DNA from: Anaeramoeba flamelloides
Lineage: Eukaryota; Metamonada; Anaeramoebidae
DNA length: 64,000 bases
Assembly (NCBI GenBank): GCA_027625915.1
Contig: JANTQA010000023.1
Location: forward strand, 19,406,001-19,470,000
Direction of reading: 5' to 3'
Numbering within the stretch: the stretch's first letter is position 1; every line of letters starts with the position of its first letter. Both the position numbers and the translations under genes were made by a program. The notes under the pieces are model-generated. The model did not search any database. It had not been told where the DNA came from and saw nothing but the letters and a program-made list of their open reading frames with translations. This document shows positions 32,490-44,076 of the stretch, in pieces.

Positions 32490-35471
32490 TATCTTAAATC
32501 TTATCTAGAAGATAATATTGGTAATTGAATCAATAAATTCTAAAACAAAATATATAATTAATTTGTAATAAAAAAGTATATAATAAGTACAATAACTTTT
32601 TACTAAACAAATTAAAATTTATTTTTGAAAAGTTTTTCTCTTTGAATTTCTACAAAAAAAAAAAAAAAAAATCTTTATAATTATCAATTATTGAATATCC
32701 TGGTTGAAAATCCAACTTAAAAAAGATAAAATTGAACATTTTAAGTATTTTATTTTGAATATTAACCTAATTATAAAATAAATTCGAAAAATAACAAAAT
32801 ATTTTTTTATAACACTATTAATAAACAATAAAAAAATATAGTTATTTATTCATTTTGTTGAGATAATTATTGTTTTAGATTTATTTAACGGATTTTTTAT
32901 CTCAATAAAATATATTTTTTTTAATATTCCTTTTTGTAAAAAAAATAATATAAATAAGAAAAATATTATTACAATTAGTGTGGTTAGGTAATAATATAAA
33001 TGATTATAACAAAACAAAAGAATTATATGAAGTCCAATATTATAAAAAAAATTAATATCTCTTACCAAAAAAAATGTTTTATATTTTGAAATGGTCAGAA
33101 AAAAAAACAAATTTGAAAAGAAAATAGAAAAATTATATTTATATCAATAAATTATTATTTTGATGTGGGATATTATTCTATTAAAATATCATTATATTTT
33201 ATTAGATGGTGATAATGAACAAAATAGCTAATAGGGTATATTATTTAATTAGAAAAAGATGGCGTGTAACTTATATCAATTTTTGGTTAACAAGTTGATA
33301 TGAATTTTAATAATCAATAAGATTTCTTTAACTAAAAAAAAAAAATGAATATTTAATTTAAAATTGAATTTTGTTCAGTTCATTATGATATTTTTATTGG
33401 AAAATTTAAACATAGAAATGATCTAAAAAAATAAAAATTAATTATGAAATTTAATAAAAAATAGTTAATTTCTTGGTATTAGTCTGGTACTTATAATTAT
33501 AATTTCTTTTATTAAATGATTTCATTTTGTTATCTTAGGAAAATTTCTTTATTTGATTTTTTTATTGGAAATAAATTATTTTCATAATTTAAGAATTTTC
33601 CAAAATGAATTTATAATATATTTTCTTTTTAAAATATCCAATTCCAGTTTAGGAAAAGAAATAGTTAATATTTTTATATAATTTTCTTGAAATTCAGTAT
33701 TTTAGATTAGGATTTAATAGATTGTAAAATTAATTTAATTTATAGTAAAATATGAAACATTTAATAATCATGAGGGTTACTTTCTGTTTTTATTCATCTT
33801 TTCTTTTTCTTTAGGTTTTGCTTTTTTATAGTTATTCTTAAATTTCAACAGTCCATATCTTTGATTTTATCTATGGAACAGTATTCTTAGTTTGATATAT
33901 TTATAGAGAGAAAAAAAATGAAATAATTTTGGTAAAAAATAGTTTTTGTTGAAAAAAAAGAGTGTTGAGTCCAAGGAATATATCAAGTTTGCTCTTCTCA
34001 AAGTATGAAGTTAAATAAAAAATGTCTACAAAAATATACTTTTGTTGATTTTTTTTTTTTTTCTTTATTCAAAAAAAAACTATTTAGAAATGTGATCTTT
34101 CTTGAATTTGTTGGGGAAAAACAATAATTAATTTATAACTATTATTATGCTCTTTTTTTTTCGTTTATTCTATGATTAATTCCAATTTTTCAAATTAAAA
34201 TGACTTGATATAGAAGATAAATCTTTAATAAATCCAAATATTTTTTAAAACATATATTCAAAAAATTGAAAATTTGGAGATTCCACATTAGTTGAATAAC
34301 ATTCTTCTTATAAATAAAATAGTTAATGATTTTTTAATCAAAAAGTTTCAATATCCTGTAGCATTCCAAAAAATCATTTTTCAGCAGTGTTCACTCATTA
34401 ACAATTTTCAAAAATGGAGAAGTGAGCTTACATCCTAGTGGAATGTCTGGATTATGTGCTCTATTTGGGTTGAAATTATATACCTTATATCGAAAAAATG
34501 ATTTAAAGGTGGCCAATTTAGGGAAATTCAAAATTAAATTTTTAGTTTTTTGATGTTTTTGAAATAAAATATTTTTTGATCAAAAACTTTTATAAATTTT
34601 CAAAATCTCAAAGACAAAACTAATTTAATTTTTTTCTACAATTTATACAAATTAACACCACTTTATTTCTATGTGTATTTATACCCATATCACAAAAATT
34701 AACATCGTTTAAAGGATGGTAGAATGAGGATGGTTTAAGGAAAGTTTATTTTCTAACTATTTCAAGGCTAAAATTTAGTATTTGGTTCAGACTAATTGTT
34801 AGACAAAAGAATAAATTTTCGTAAAAAGCTAAAATTTTAACAAGATCAATTAACTCAGTATATTAATAGTTGATAAATATATATATATATATGTTTTATG
34901 TTATAAAAGTTTTGTTCATAAGGCATCAAATTCCGAAAGTTCTCAAGTTATTTTAAGATTATGATTATCATGTGGTTATTTTTTTCTGTTTTTTTTTTAA
35001 TAAAATCGAGCATTAACATGAGTTTTGAAAAAAAAATCCTATTAATTAATGTTACTCTTTCAACCTTGAAATCTATCCATAAAATGATTAACAAATTATT
35101 TTAAAATTAATTCTATCTAAAACAAAAAATCTTTGAATAAACTAAGATTTGTAAAACAAAGGGTTAAAAAATCATGTGTTTCAAAAATATTATATCTCCT
35201 TTCTGAAGAATTTTTAGCATTCTATCACAAAATAAAATACCTCTTAACATTATTATCAGTTGTTATTTGCATCATCAAAGTGAAAAAATATCAATCTCAT
35301 TCTCATGTACCTTTTTTACTTTTTACATACAGGTTTTCTAAGGAAAGAGTTTCTTATTTATAGTCTCTATTTGTTTGTTTTATATTTGTCTCTGATTTAT
35401 TTATTTGAAGAAATAATAATCTGAAAATGATATTTCCTAATTGAAACTAGATAGTCACTTGAAATTTTATC
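31701..35471. other. Large AT-rich spacer
   Basis: No supportable gene in 3.8 kb. It holds a half-copy of the hairpin MITE at 32376-32419, a T-run at 32458-32487, and a (TA)n tract near 34879. The 32850-33110 minus frame is hydrophobic only because of T-rich bias. Confidence 0.5.
32376..32419. mobile_element. Hairpin MITE, half copy 5
   Basis: Only the right terminal part remains (AAAGTTTGTGCCTTAAAAAT ... CTGTCTGTA), matching the right arm of the full copies. The left arm is absent. Confidence 0.7.
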
Positions 35472-35950
35472 TACAGTGGTGTAACTAACCCGTGTTTTTT
35501 ATTTTAACCCATTACTATAATTTAACTCATGCAAAAAATATTAGCTGACTCTAGAAATAAAAGAAACAAATCAATGGGGTGGCAGCGGTATATAAACAAG
35601 AAATAGGGTTCTTTAAATAAATTTTAAAAAAGAATTATAAAGATACTGGAAGATTAAAATGTTATTTTTTGACAAGATAATGAGCAAAATTTCATTTTTT
35701 GAATTTTTATAAAAAAATCCTTTAATCTCACAAATTTTGAAAATATGATGAAATTTTTGAAACAAAAGCATTTAATATAATTGAGCCGTTTTGATTAATC
35801 AAAGATCTAACCTCTAAAGTCAATTTGGTTCTGAACCAAGAATCTATTAGTGATTTCTGGTCTTCCAATAGCCAAGTCTGAAAAAAAAACAAGAGTTAAA
35901 TTTTTGTAATGGGTTAAAGGTTGTCTGAACGGGTTATTTCGACAACTGTA
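35472..35950. mobile_element. MITE, family F (TACAGTGGTG ends)
   Basis: The left TACAGTGGTGTAACTAACCCG and TAACCCATTACTATAATTTA, and the right complements (TTAAATTTTTGTAATGGGTT, CGGGTTATTTCGACAACTGTA), form a terminal inverted repeat of about 60 bp around a 360-bp non-coding interior. TA flanks both ends. It ends about 270 bp before the Bdp1 start codon. Confidence 0.7.
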
Positions 35951-36219
35951 ATTTAAGATTTATAATCCATAAAGAATAAAAAAAGATCATCGTGTGTTAA
36001 GGACTGGTACCTATGAGTTTAGGTTTTTCATAGAGTCTAAGCCTTAAATTTCAATATCCATTTTTTTTTTTTTTTGATATGAGAAGCACTTCTAAATACA
36101 AAGAACACGTAGAATTTTTTTAATTCATAAACAGAATAACTTTATTAATGAAAACTCTTTCTATATTTACTTGAAAAAATTCAAAAAGTATTCATTTTTT
36201 TTTATTTAAAGATTTTATA

Positions 36220-38148
36220 ATGTCTCTTCTTACAACAAAACTCACCAAAAATAACAAAAGAAAAAAAGAAAAGGAAAAGGAAAAACAAAAAACAACAAAA
36301 AAAGAAAAGGAAAAAGAAAAAGAAAAGGAAAAGAAACAAGAAAAAGAAAAAGAAAAAAAAAATGAAGAGAAAAAGGAAGAAGAAGAAGAAGAAGAAGAAG
36401 AAGTGTTTGAAGAAGAAGATGAAGAGGATTTCGAAAGATATGAAGAAGAAGAAAAATCTGGAGAGGACAGCGATTTAGGTTCACTTTTTGGATCTGACAA
36501 AGAAGAGAATTCACAGCAATCGGAGAACGACTCGGAAGATTTTGATGATTTGTTTGGGGAAAGCTCCAATAACGAAGAAAATGATTTGGATGGCAATAAT
36601 CAAACGCAAGGCAAATCAGCAAAAAACGAATCAACAGATCTGCTGGATGATGAAAATCCGTTATACATTGACGGTTCTGAATTGATAGAGTCCCAAGAAT
36701 TAAAAAAAACAAGATTAAACCAAAAATCGAAACAAAGGATTTTCACAAAGGAGCAAATACCTAATTTAACCTTTACGCAATTAATACAAGCACGTTCAAT
36801 TGGCGGTATCCCATCTGCCACTGTTTTAGAGAAATTAGAAAAGGAACTAGCAAAAAAGCAGCAACAGATGCCCCTCGAAGAGCAATACGATGAAGGTCTC
36901 TCATCCGGATCTGATTTTGATGAATTAAACCAAAGCAATGATAATAATCTTCACCAAGAGCAAGACCAAGTGCAAGGCCAAGGCCAAGGGCAAGGGCAAG
37001 GGCAAGGGCAAGGGCAAATTCAAAACCAGAGCCAAATCCAGAACGAAGACGAAGAAGAAGAAACAATTGAAGAGATCGAAAAAAAAATACAAGAGGAAAG
37101 AACAAAAAAAAAAATTGAACAAATTTTAAATTATTCAGATTCCGATCGAGACACAGACTCAGATTCTGATGTGGTCGATGCTGTCGAATTTGGGGGTATT
37201 ATGGGTGAGGTACCTGATGCGCCACAGCTTCAATTTGGTGAAGATGGGAACGTTGAAGTCATGACCGAGCTTGAAGACCAGATCAACCAAAATTTAATTG
37301 ATCAAACCTACGGAACAGACACAAGATTTTCAGCAAGGAGGGTGCAAGAGGAGAGCTCGAAAAAACGATATAAGCATCTGTATCGGAAAAAAAGAATGCG
37401 ATCTGGCCGAAAAAATGGACGGTGGGACAAAGAAGAAACAGACAAATTTTTTATCGCGATCCGCCAAGTTGGTATCGACTTTAGCCTAATTAAGCGTTTT
37501 TTGCCACACCGATCCCGAAAGCAAATTAAAAATAAATATAAGGTTGAACAAAAAAAAAATCCAGAAAGACTCAATTCCGCCTTTCTAGGGCAACCTAGCA
37601 TGGAGTCCTTAAATGAGGTTAAAAGCATTGCTTCCAAGCAACGGAAGTTTAGAAAAAGGAAAAAATTGTTACACCGCGGTTACTCATTCCAAGAAATTAA
37701 AATAAAAGAAGGGGAGGATCGAGAAAGAGAAGAATTAAAAAAAATACAGAAAGAAAGGGAAAGAATTCGCCGTGAAGAGGAGCTTGAAAGACAACGCCTA
37801 GAAGATATCGAGAGACTACGGAAACAGCAAGAGGAGCTCGATAAAAATAATGATGAGGATGAAGATGAAGAGGATGATTTTGCTGAATTGTTTAGCAACG
37901 ATGATGATGATGATAAAAATGATGATGATAAAAATGGAAAGGAAGGAAAGAAAGAAACTGAAATGGACACACAAGCAAATAAAGATAAGAAAAATAAAAA
38001 TAAGAAAAATAAAGATAAGAAAAATAAAAATAAGAAAAATAAAGATAAGGATGATAATGAGGCCGAGGGAAAGGAAACAGAAACGGATGGTGGGGATAAA
38101 AGTGATGAAAATGACAACGATGATGAGTTTAATGATTTATTTGATTAA
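36220..38148 (+). CDS. BDP1: Transcription factor TFIIIB subunit B'' (Bdp1)
   Basis: 642 residues, intronless, ATG at 36220 to TAA. The diagnostic part is a SANT/Myb domain at about 400-457: GRWDKEETDKFFIAIRQVG then DFSLIKRFLPHRSRKQIKNK and NPERLN. This is the Bdp1 form of SANT (W..EET..F, G.DFSLI, P.RSR.QIK.K). It is preceded by the conserved linker with APQLQFGEDGNVEV at about 331-344, which corresponds to the PQV..DG segment of yeast and human Bdp1. The N-terminus (about 5-75) is Lys/Glu-rich, then acidic. A Gln-Gly repeat sits at about 250-265, and the C-terminus (about 545-642) is acidic, with a KDKKNKNKKN repeat. Family role: with TBP and Brf1, Bdp1 forms TFIIIB, which recruits RNA polymerase III to tRNA and 5S genes and helps open the promoter. 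The nuclear role is inferred from the family. An overlapping minus-strand frame is only a shadow of the codon bias. Confidence 0.93.
   Translation: MSLLTTKLTKNNKRKKEKEKEKQKTTKKEKEKEKEKEKKQEKEKEKKNEEKKEEEEEEEEEVFEEEDEEDFERYEEEEKSGEDSDLGSLFGSDKEENSQQSENDSEDFDDLFGESSNNEENDLDGNNQTQGKSAKNESTDLLDDENPLYIDGSELIESQELKKTRLNQKSKQRIFTKEQIPNLTFTQLIQARSIGGIPSATVLEKLEKELAKKQQQMPLEEQYDEGLSSGSDFDELNQSNDNNLHQEQDQVQGQGQGQGQGQGQGQIQNQSQIQNEDEEEETIEEIEKKIQEERTKKKIEQILNYSDSDRDTDSDSDVVDAVEFGGIMGEVPDAPQLQFGEDGNVEVMTELEDQINQNLIDQTYGTDTRFSARRVQEESSKKRYKHLYRKKRMRSGRKNGRWDKEETDKFFIAIRQVGIDFSLIKRFLPHRSRKQIKNKYKVEQKKNPERLNSAFLGQPSMESLNEVKSIASKQRKFRKRKKLLHRGYSFQEIKIKEGEDREREELKKIQKERERIRREEELERQRLEDIERLRKQQEELDKNNDEDEDEEDDFAELFSNDDDDDKNDDDKNGKEGKKETEMDTQANKDKKNKNKKNKDKKNKNKKNKDKDDNEAEGKETETDGGDKSDENDNDDEFNDLFD
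36972..37017 (+). repeat. CAAGGG hexamer repeat coding Gln-Gly
   Basis: About seven tandem hexamers (CAAGGC/CAAGGG) inside BDP1 give the peptide QGQGQGQGQGQG. The tract is likely to vary in length between strains. Confidence 0.9.
37981..38050 (+). repeat. AAATAAGAT-type tandem repeat coding KDKKNKNKKN
   Basis: 30-bp units based on AAAGATAAGAAAAATAAAAA are repeated about 2.3 times in frame near the C-terminus of BDP1. Confidence 0.85.
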
Positions 38149-41100
38149 ATTCCTAAAAAATAATTCTTCATTGGATTTTTATTTTAATTATAAATTTATT
38201 TGCACATAAAAAAATTTAAAAATCTTTTGAGAAAATTAAATTTTTTTAATTCTTAATAATAATTATTTGTTTTTGTTTTTTTTTAATTTTTTTTTGAAAA
38301 TTTCAGATCTAAATATAACAATAAATAAAAAATACTATGATTTCAAATTCTATATTTTCATATACTTTACAAATTTATTTTGGCTGTTTTCACAAAAATT
38401 TGGATTCAATATCTAATTAAAAATTTAAAAAAATGATCCAAATTGAGTCTATAAAGATACTAGAAAATAACTAAATAATTCCTCTATCTCATCCAAAATT
38501 TTGGTTTGAACATCCAAGTCACAAAACTGGGAATCATATTTTTATTTATTATTGATTTGGTGGATCCAGATAAAGTATGAAAGATTGAATTAAGTGGTGG
38601 GGAGGGGGAGTAATTTTAGTTGATAGAGGATTGTGAATAAGTTTTTTGTTATCAGATTTTCGAAATAATCATTCACTTTTTTTTTTTTTATTTTGAAGCT
38701 GGGGAGGAGAGTTAATTTCCTCTGAAAGGGTTAATTTAAATTTAAATTTTAGTTTTGTTTGAAAAATGGATAGATAATTCAAAATAAAAACAAAAATTTA
38801 AAAAGGGACAAAAAAAAAGCCTATACAATCTTTAGTATTTGACATAACTTTTCTAATTAATAATTTTTTTTTTTAGAAATTTCCACCAAGAATCATACCT
38901 GTACTTGATCATTAACCATTTCCAAGATAAGGATGTTTTTATATTTTGAATAATATCTAAGATTATATTTTAAATATTTTCGTTAATTAAATTATTCTTT
39001 TTGAATTAGTTTTTTAATTCAAATTATTTGGTTTTCATTATGGAATGTGCAATCCTATAAAATGTATCCAATATCTTCATTGATTTCTAAGTTGAAATAT
39101 TTTTCATAAATTACTTGATTTTCTTTTTATTTTATTCTTATTATCAATATAATTACATCTGTTTACATAATTTCAGGAATTTCAAAAGTTTGGTAATGGA
39201 ATGTGAACACATGTATTTTAAATATTTTTATTGTTAGGATTCTGCTTATGTATGGAATAGAAAGAAAAAATATTATTATTATTTATTTTTCATATTAAAA
39301 ATACACCATTTGATTTACTGTGATTTAAAAGATTGGAGTAAAATCTGTGGATATGCTCAATTCTTTTGAATTTTGGAAAAAAACTTATGTACTTGGCAAC
39401 ATGACTATTTGAGTACTTTAAAAATCCAATTCTCATACTTGATATTTTATCTCAAAGTATAACTAGAAAGATTAAATAAATGTCTAAAAATATCATTTCT
39501 AATTGATTTTCTCAAGATATTTAAGTTTTTTCAGTTAATAATTAATTTAGAATATTTGGTACCTCAAGTAAAAATTTTCTTTTTTTAATTGGAAAATAAC
39601 AGTATTTTAATATGATACCTTATAATTTTTAAATATTCTTGGCCTTTCCATCCAGAATTATTGATTTATAATTATTCTCTAAATTGATTTATGTTTATAC
39701 CCAATAATTTTCTGTTATCAATTTCCCATTAAATATTTTCATTATCTTTTTTTGGAAAATTGTAAATTTTCTTCATAAAGAAGGGGAAATCGAAAAATTT
39801 TTCATTGAAAAAAGTTTTGTATATGACTTCCTCAATACTCTACCAAACTAACAAATAGAGTGAAAAGAAAAATAACCTTCATAAATGAACTTTGAAATTA
39901 CAATTTTACAATGTAGTTATAATTTTCTTTATATAAAAATGAGATATATTTTAAATTTCAGTAATTCGAATTTTTTATTGTGAAATTCCCCTACACAATA
40001 ATAGATTTTGCAAAATTCTAGAAAAATTTTAGGATCTAAAAAAAGATTTGGTTGGTTGACTGATAATTTCAGACTCATTGCAAATTCCAGAAAAATTTGA
40101 CTTTTTTCGGAAAATTCTATATCTTTACCCCTCTCTAAAAAAATAGAAAACAACCCTAGACTCTTGAAATCTCAAAACGTATTTGGTAAAGACTCTAAAT
40201 CTTCAACATAAGATCTTTCTTGTTATTATTTACAAATCTAGAATATTCCAACATTTATTCGTTTTTACTTTTTAAACAATAGACATCCCTGGAAAATTTT
40301 TGATTTTTAGATTTAATTACAACTTATTACAACAACCCACCACCATTTCGTTCACCTAATAACATTGTCAAAAGTATTTCTTTAAAACGATTTTTAACAA
40401 TTATTTTCAACTGAAAAGTAAAAGTTCTACTTATTGGACTGATTTCGAAAAAACAAATTGTTATTCTGGAAGAGTTTGTTATTTTTGAGCAGAACTTTAG
40501 TCTCTTCTCTCAATCAAGCTTTAATCTTTAGAGGTTATACAAGTTTGGAAAAAAATAACCCACTTTGTTGTTAGAGTTGGGTAGTCTTCTGTTCTTATTC
40601 TTTGGCTAATTCCTTTTTCGGAATAGCAACTAATGTAGACTGAAAAAAAAGTAAAAGTGCGAAATTGCAAATTAAAGTTATTTTTTGTTATAAAAAGAAT
40701 TCACCATTAATAGTGAAAAAATTCAAAAGTAATTGGAGTACTGTTGATTTTTTGAAAAAAAAATGTGTGAAAAAAATTTTTAAGTGTGAAAAAGATAGAA
40801 TGGATTTTTAAGAGCAAGTTTGATTATTTTCTAATTCACTAACATTACACGAAAATAAACTCCCTCTCACTAATTTTCAATTTTTCACAATTTGAATTGC
40901 TCTTCAAATAACAGAAAAGTAAGTTTAATTCGATCCTAAAATAGCAAATCTTCAAAATGAAAATGGTGGTTATCTTAAAGTAAATATTAAAGAAATACGA
41001 AGGTATCAAAGACTCTGAAAAAATGGAAAAAAAGGGAATTTCCAAGAAGAAAGTTTCTCCTTGAGACACTGAAGAATATTTAAATTAGGTAAAAGTCTTT

Positions 41101-41271
41101 AATAAAGTTAGACTTTTAAATGACATTTTTATTATTTATTAATTCATTTTTTATTAAAAAACTTTTATTCTTTTTTAGATTTTAGACTTTTTTCTTTTTA
41201 ATTTTTCTTTGTTCTTTGTCAATTTTTTTATTTATTTTTTTTTTTTCTATTTTTCTCATCAAAACACACAA
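38149..41271. other. Large AT-rich spacer
   Basis: No supported gene in 3.1 kb. 38930-39095 is a dispersed repeat related to 28600-28770. A G-rich patch lies at 38598-38610 and 38700-38712, without recognisable structure. Confidence 0.5.
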
Positions 41272-42399
41272 ATGTTAAACCTTATTCAAATCACCGCATT
41301 AAAAGAAGAAAAAAAAAGTGTTCTTCTTAACAATTTTAGACAACAAACTGGAAGTTCCTTAACAGATGCCCTTTCTTATTTAGATGTTTGTAATTGGGAT
41401 TATCAAGTAATTTTTCCTTCCTTTTTTTTTTTTTTTTTTTTTTTTTTTTCCAAACATAAAGTTGTAATTTTTCTTTTGTTGAAGAAGTAAAAATACAGGA
41501 GCACCTTTCTCTCCTTCCTTTTTACCCTTTTCTTAATTCACAACCAAACTTTTTCTTTTGAATTACTTCAAAACAAAAAGCCTTTTTTCATTTCTAAGGA
41601 ATGCAAAAGAATCTTTTGATCTTCAAAATGTTTTTAAACAAGTTCTTATTTTTCAAACAATTTTCTGTTTTTTTATCGCACTTTCATTCGGGCAAAAAAA
41701 ATTAACAGTTATTTTATTTCTGAATTTCCATCTACTTTTTGTCAAAACTAATAGTTTTCTGTGGGAGTATTTGGACTTTTAGGACTTAAAAACGCCTCAC
41801 GATCGAAGACAAATTTCACAAAGCTGAATGATTCACTTGTTGAAATGAATGAATTCTTTGCACCCCAATCAAGCGAAGGAGAAGAAACTATGAACTTTAC
41901 ACAAAGGAAAAGGACAGTTGAGACCATTTACGAAGAAAAAAACAGTTCTCCAAAAGAGCGCAAAATTATGATCAGAAGCAAAACAAAAAACCAAGAGCAA
42001 AATTCAAAAAAAAATGAAATACAACCAAAGAAAGATGAACAAGATGAACAAGAAGAAGAAGAAGAAGAAATCCTTTCAAAAATTTCTGAAGAAGAGCACC
42101 TTAGGAAATTGGATAAATTAGAAAATATCCTTTCACACGGCTTCTTAAACTGGGATAAGAGACTTCGCGCTATCATTGAATTTGATCCTGAACTTATTAT
42201 CGGATATCCTCATCATCTCAAAACCAAAAACCAAATCACAATTAAAAAAAAAATATTCGAACTCCTCTCCAAATACAGCTCAAAAAAGGTTTCGAAAAAA
42301 AATTTACAAAGAGGCGTACACTCCTTTCTTGCAAAATTTGGGTTCAGAAATGACACAAAACACAACCACAATGTCATGATCTTCCGTTCGAAAAAATGA
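41272..42399 (+). CDS. UBA-like domain protein of unknown function, two exons
   Basis: Exon 1 is 41272-41406 (45 residues). The intron is 41407-41754 (GTAATT ... ACTAATAG, phase 0). Exon 2 is 41755-42399, ending in TGA; the total is 259 residues. Residues 1-45 resemble a UBA/TAP-C three-helix fold (LLNNFRQQTG, LTDALSYLD, NWDYQ). Residues 80-140 are charged, with an EQEEEEEE run. The C-terminal 110 residues form a basic, probably helical segment (ENILSHGFLNWDKRLRAII, IGYPHHLKTK, KKNLQRGVHSFLAKFGF) that I do not recognise. A UBA-like module suggests binding to ubiquitin or to an adaptor peptide. The first exon is a paralogue of the minus-strand exon at 466-639, with the same intron position. 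The alternative acceptor at about 41781 would break the frame. Confidence 0.75.
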
Positions 42400-43009
42400 T
42401 CCACAAATTTTCAGTTTTTAATGTTAGAGTAAATAAGAAGATGTATAAGATCGAGAATTGATGTTCCCGTTTTCAACATTTTCTTTATCTTTGATCTTTA
42501 TTTTTGATACCTTTTAGTTTTTCATAGAAGATGTTAATTGTCTTTTTCTTTTTCTTTTTATTTTTATATTTCTTTTTCTTTTTATATTTTTATTTCTTTT
42601 TCTTTTTATATTTCTTTTTCTTTTTAAACGAAAATTATTTTAAAATTGAAAAGTGAACTAATCTCTAGAATTCTGTTTTTCTTTTTTGACAAGCAATACT
42701 AGTTCCTTTTCAAAATTATAAGATATGCCATATTTTTTTATTTTTATTATAGACATTGAAAGGTTTTAGTCCTTTCTGTTGTTTTTCTGTTTATTTGTTT
42801 TTTTTTTTTCTTTTTATTTTTTTCCTTTTTTTTAACGCAAAAGGATATTTTTAAATAAAAAAATTTTTCAATTTTTAAAAAGTTTGTATTTTTTTCCTTT
42901 TTTGTAGTAAATTTTAAACCAATTTATACTTTTTCTTTCTCACCGATTGAAATCTTAATTGTTTTTATTGGAATTGAATATTTTCATTCTTAGTTCAGAA
43001 ATATTTTAA
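42400..43009. other. Downstream flank with CTTTTT-rich repeats
   Basis: 42538-42630 is a repeated TTTCTTTTTCTTTTTATATT motif. Otherwise AT-rich with no gene. Confidence 0.5.
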
Positions 43010-43205
43010 TACTCAATTTCACTTTTAAGACACAAACTTTCAACAAAAATTTAAGGTACAAGAAAATAACAAATTAAGGTACAAAATTCATTTTCTAGTA
43101 AAATAATTTTGTAAAAAAAAAATTCCAAAAAATGTCTTAATTTTAGATTTTTTTGTGTCTTAAATTTCGTTGATAGTTTGTGTTTTTAAAGTGAAACCGA
43201 CTGTA
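43010..43205. mobile_element. Hairpin MITE, copy 6 (diverged)
   Basis: TACTCAATTTCACTTTTAAG ... TTAAAGTGAAACCGACTGTA with the AAATTTCGTTG arm. The left terminus has lost CAGT and several substitutions are present. Confidence 0.82.
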
Positions 43206-43488
43206 TTCTCTTTTGTTACTCTTACATCAACTCCAAAGCACCTGCTAACTTTTTTAACTTATTCATTACTATACTTTTAGATCTGGATAAAAAATCATTT
43301 TTAAATTCAGATTAAATTATAGTAATTATTTTTCATCCATTTTCTCTTTTCAGAAATCTTCCCAATCAATCTTCAAAATAGTTTATTTCAATATACCATT
43401 CCAAAAATATCATTTTTCCAAAGTTTCTTTACATTAACTATCATAGAATTGTATATTATAAGTATAGATAAAAATCAAAAAAACAGAC

Positions 43489-44076
43489 TAAGCTATTTCC
43501 AAGAAAGTGGGGCAAATTAATTTTAAAATATATTTATTTAACCAATTCTTCAAAAAAGGATTTATAAATATAAAATAATTAACTACTATATATTGATTCT
43601 TGATAATAATTCAATTTGTTTCTTAGTATTGTATTGCATAAATAAAATATATTAAAATTTCTGATCTCAATTTTATCTTATATTTTTTACGGTGAAAATT
43701 GGTGTTTATTATTTTGTTTTCGATCAAAAAAATCATTTTCATAGCTTGTATAATCTCAACAAAATTTACAATATAATTAAAAGCATATAACTGTGTTTTA
43801 TTGTTTAAAAAATCATTTGTTCCCTTTCCATATTTCCGGTTTTTTATTGAAAACGGTAGTACACGGCTTTAACCAAAAAAAGTGCTATTTTTTTTTTTTC
43901 ATTTTTTCGGAATATTTCAACTAACATGTTTTGAATTAAATACATAAGCGGTTGGTTCAATCGGTATAAATATTAAACTTAATTTGGTAAAGTTGATTAA
44001 TGATTACCACCACTAACAAAGACGATTTTTTATGAAAAGTAAAAAAAAATGCCCCACTTTTTTGGAAATACCTTAG
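43489..44076. mobile_element. MITE, family D, copy 1
   Basis: The ends TAAGCTATTTCCAAGAAAGT (GGGGCA follows) and TGCCCCACTTTTTTGGAAAT (ACCTTA follows) are complementary. The 590-bp interior matches 54253-54842 in opposite orientation (for example TTTGTTCCCTTTCCATATTT against AAATATGGAAAGGGAACAAA). It also partly matches 56960-57321. Non-coding. Confidence 0.8.

Noticed and set aside
43945-43975. GGTTCAATCGG resembling a tRNA T-loop
   Set aside because: No acceptor or anticodon stem can be paired around it, and it lies within a MITE. No tRNA gene was found elsewhere by eye.
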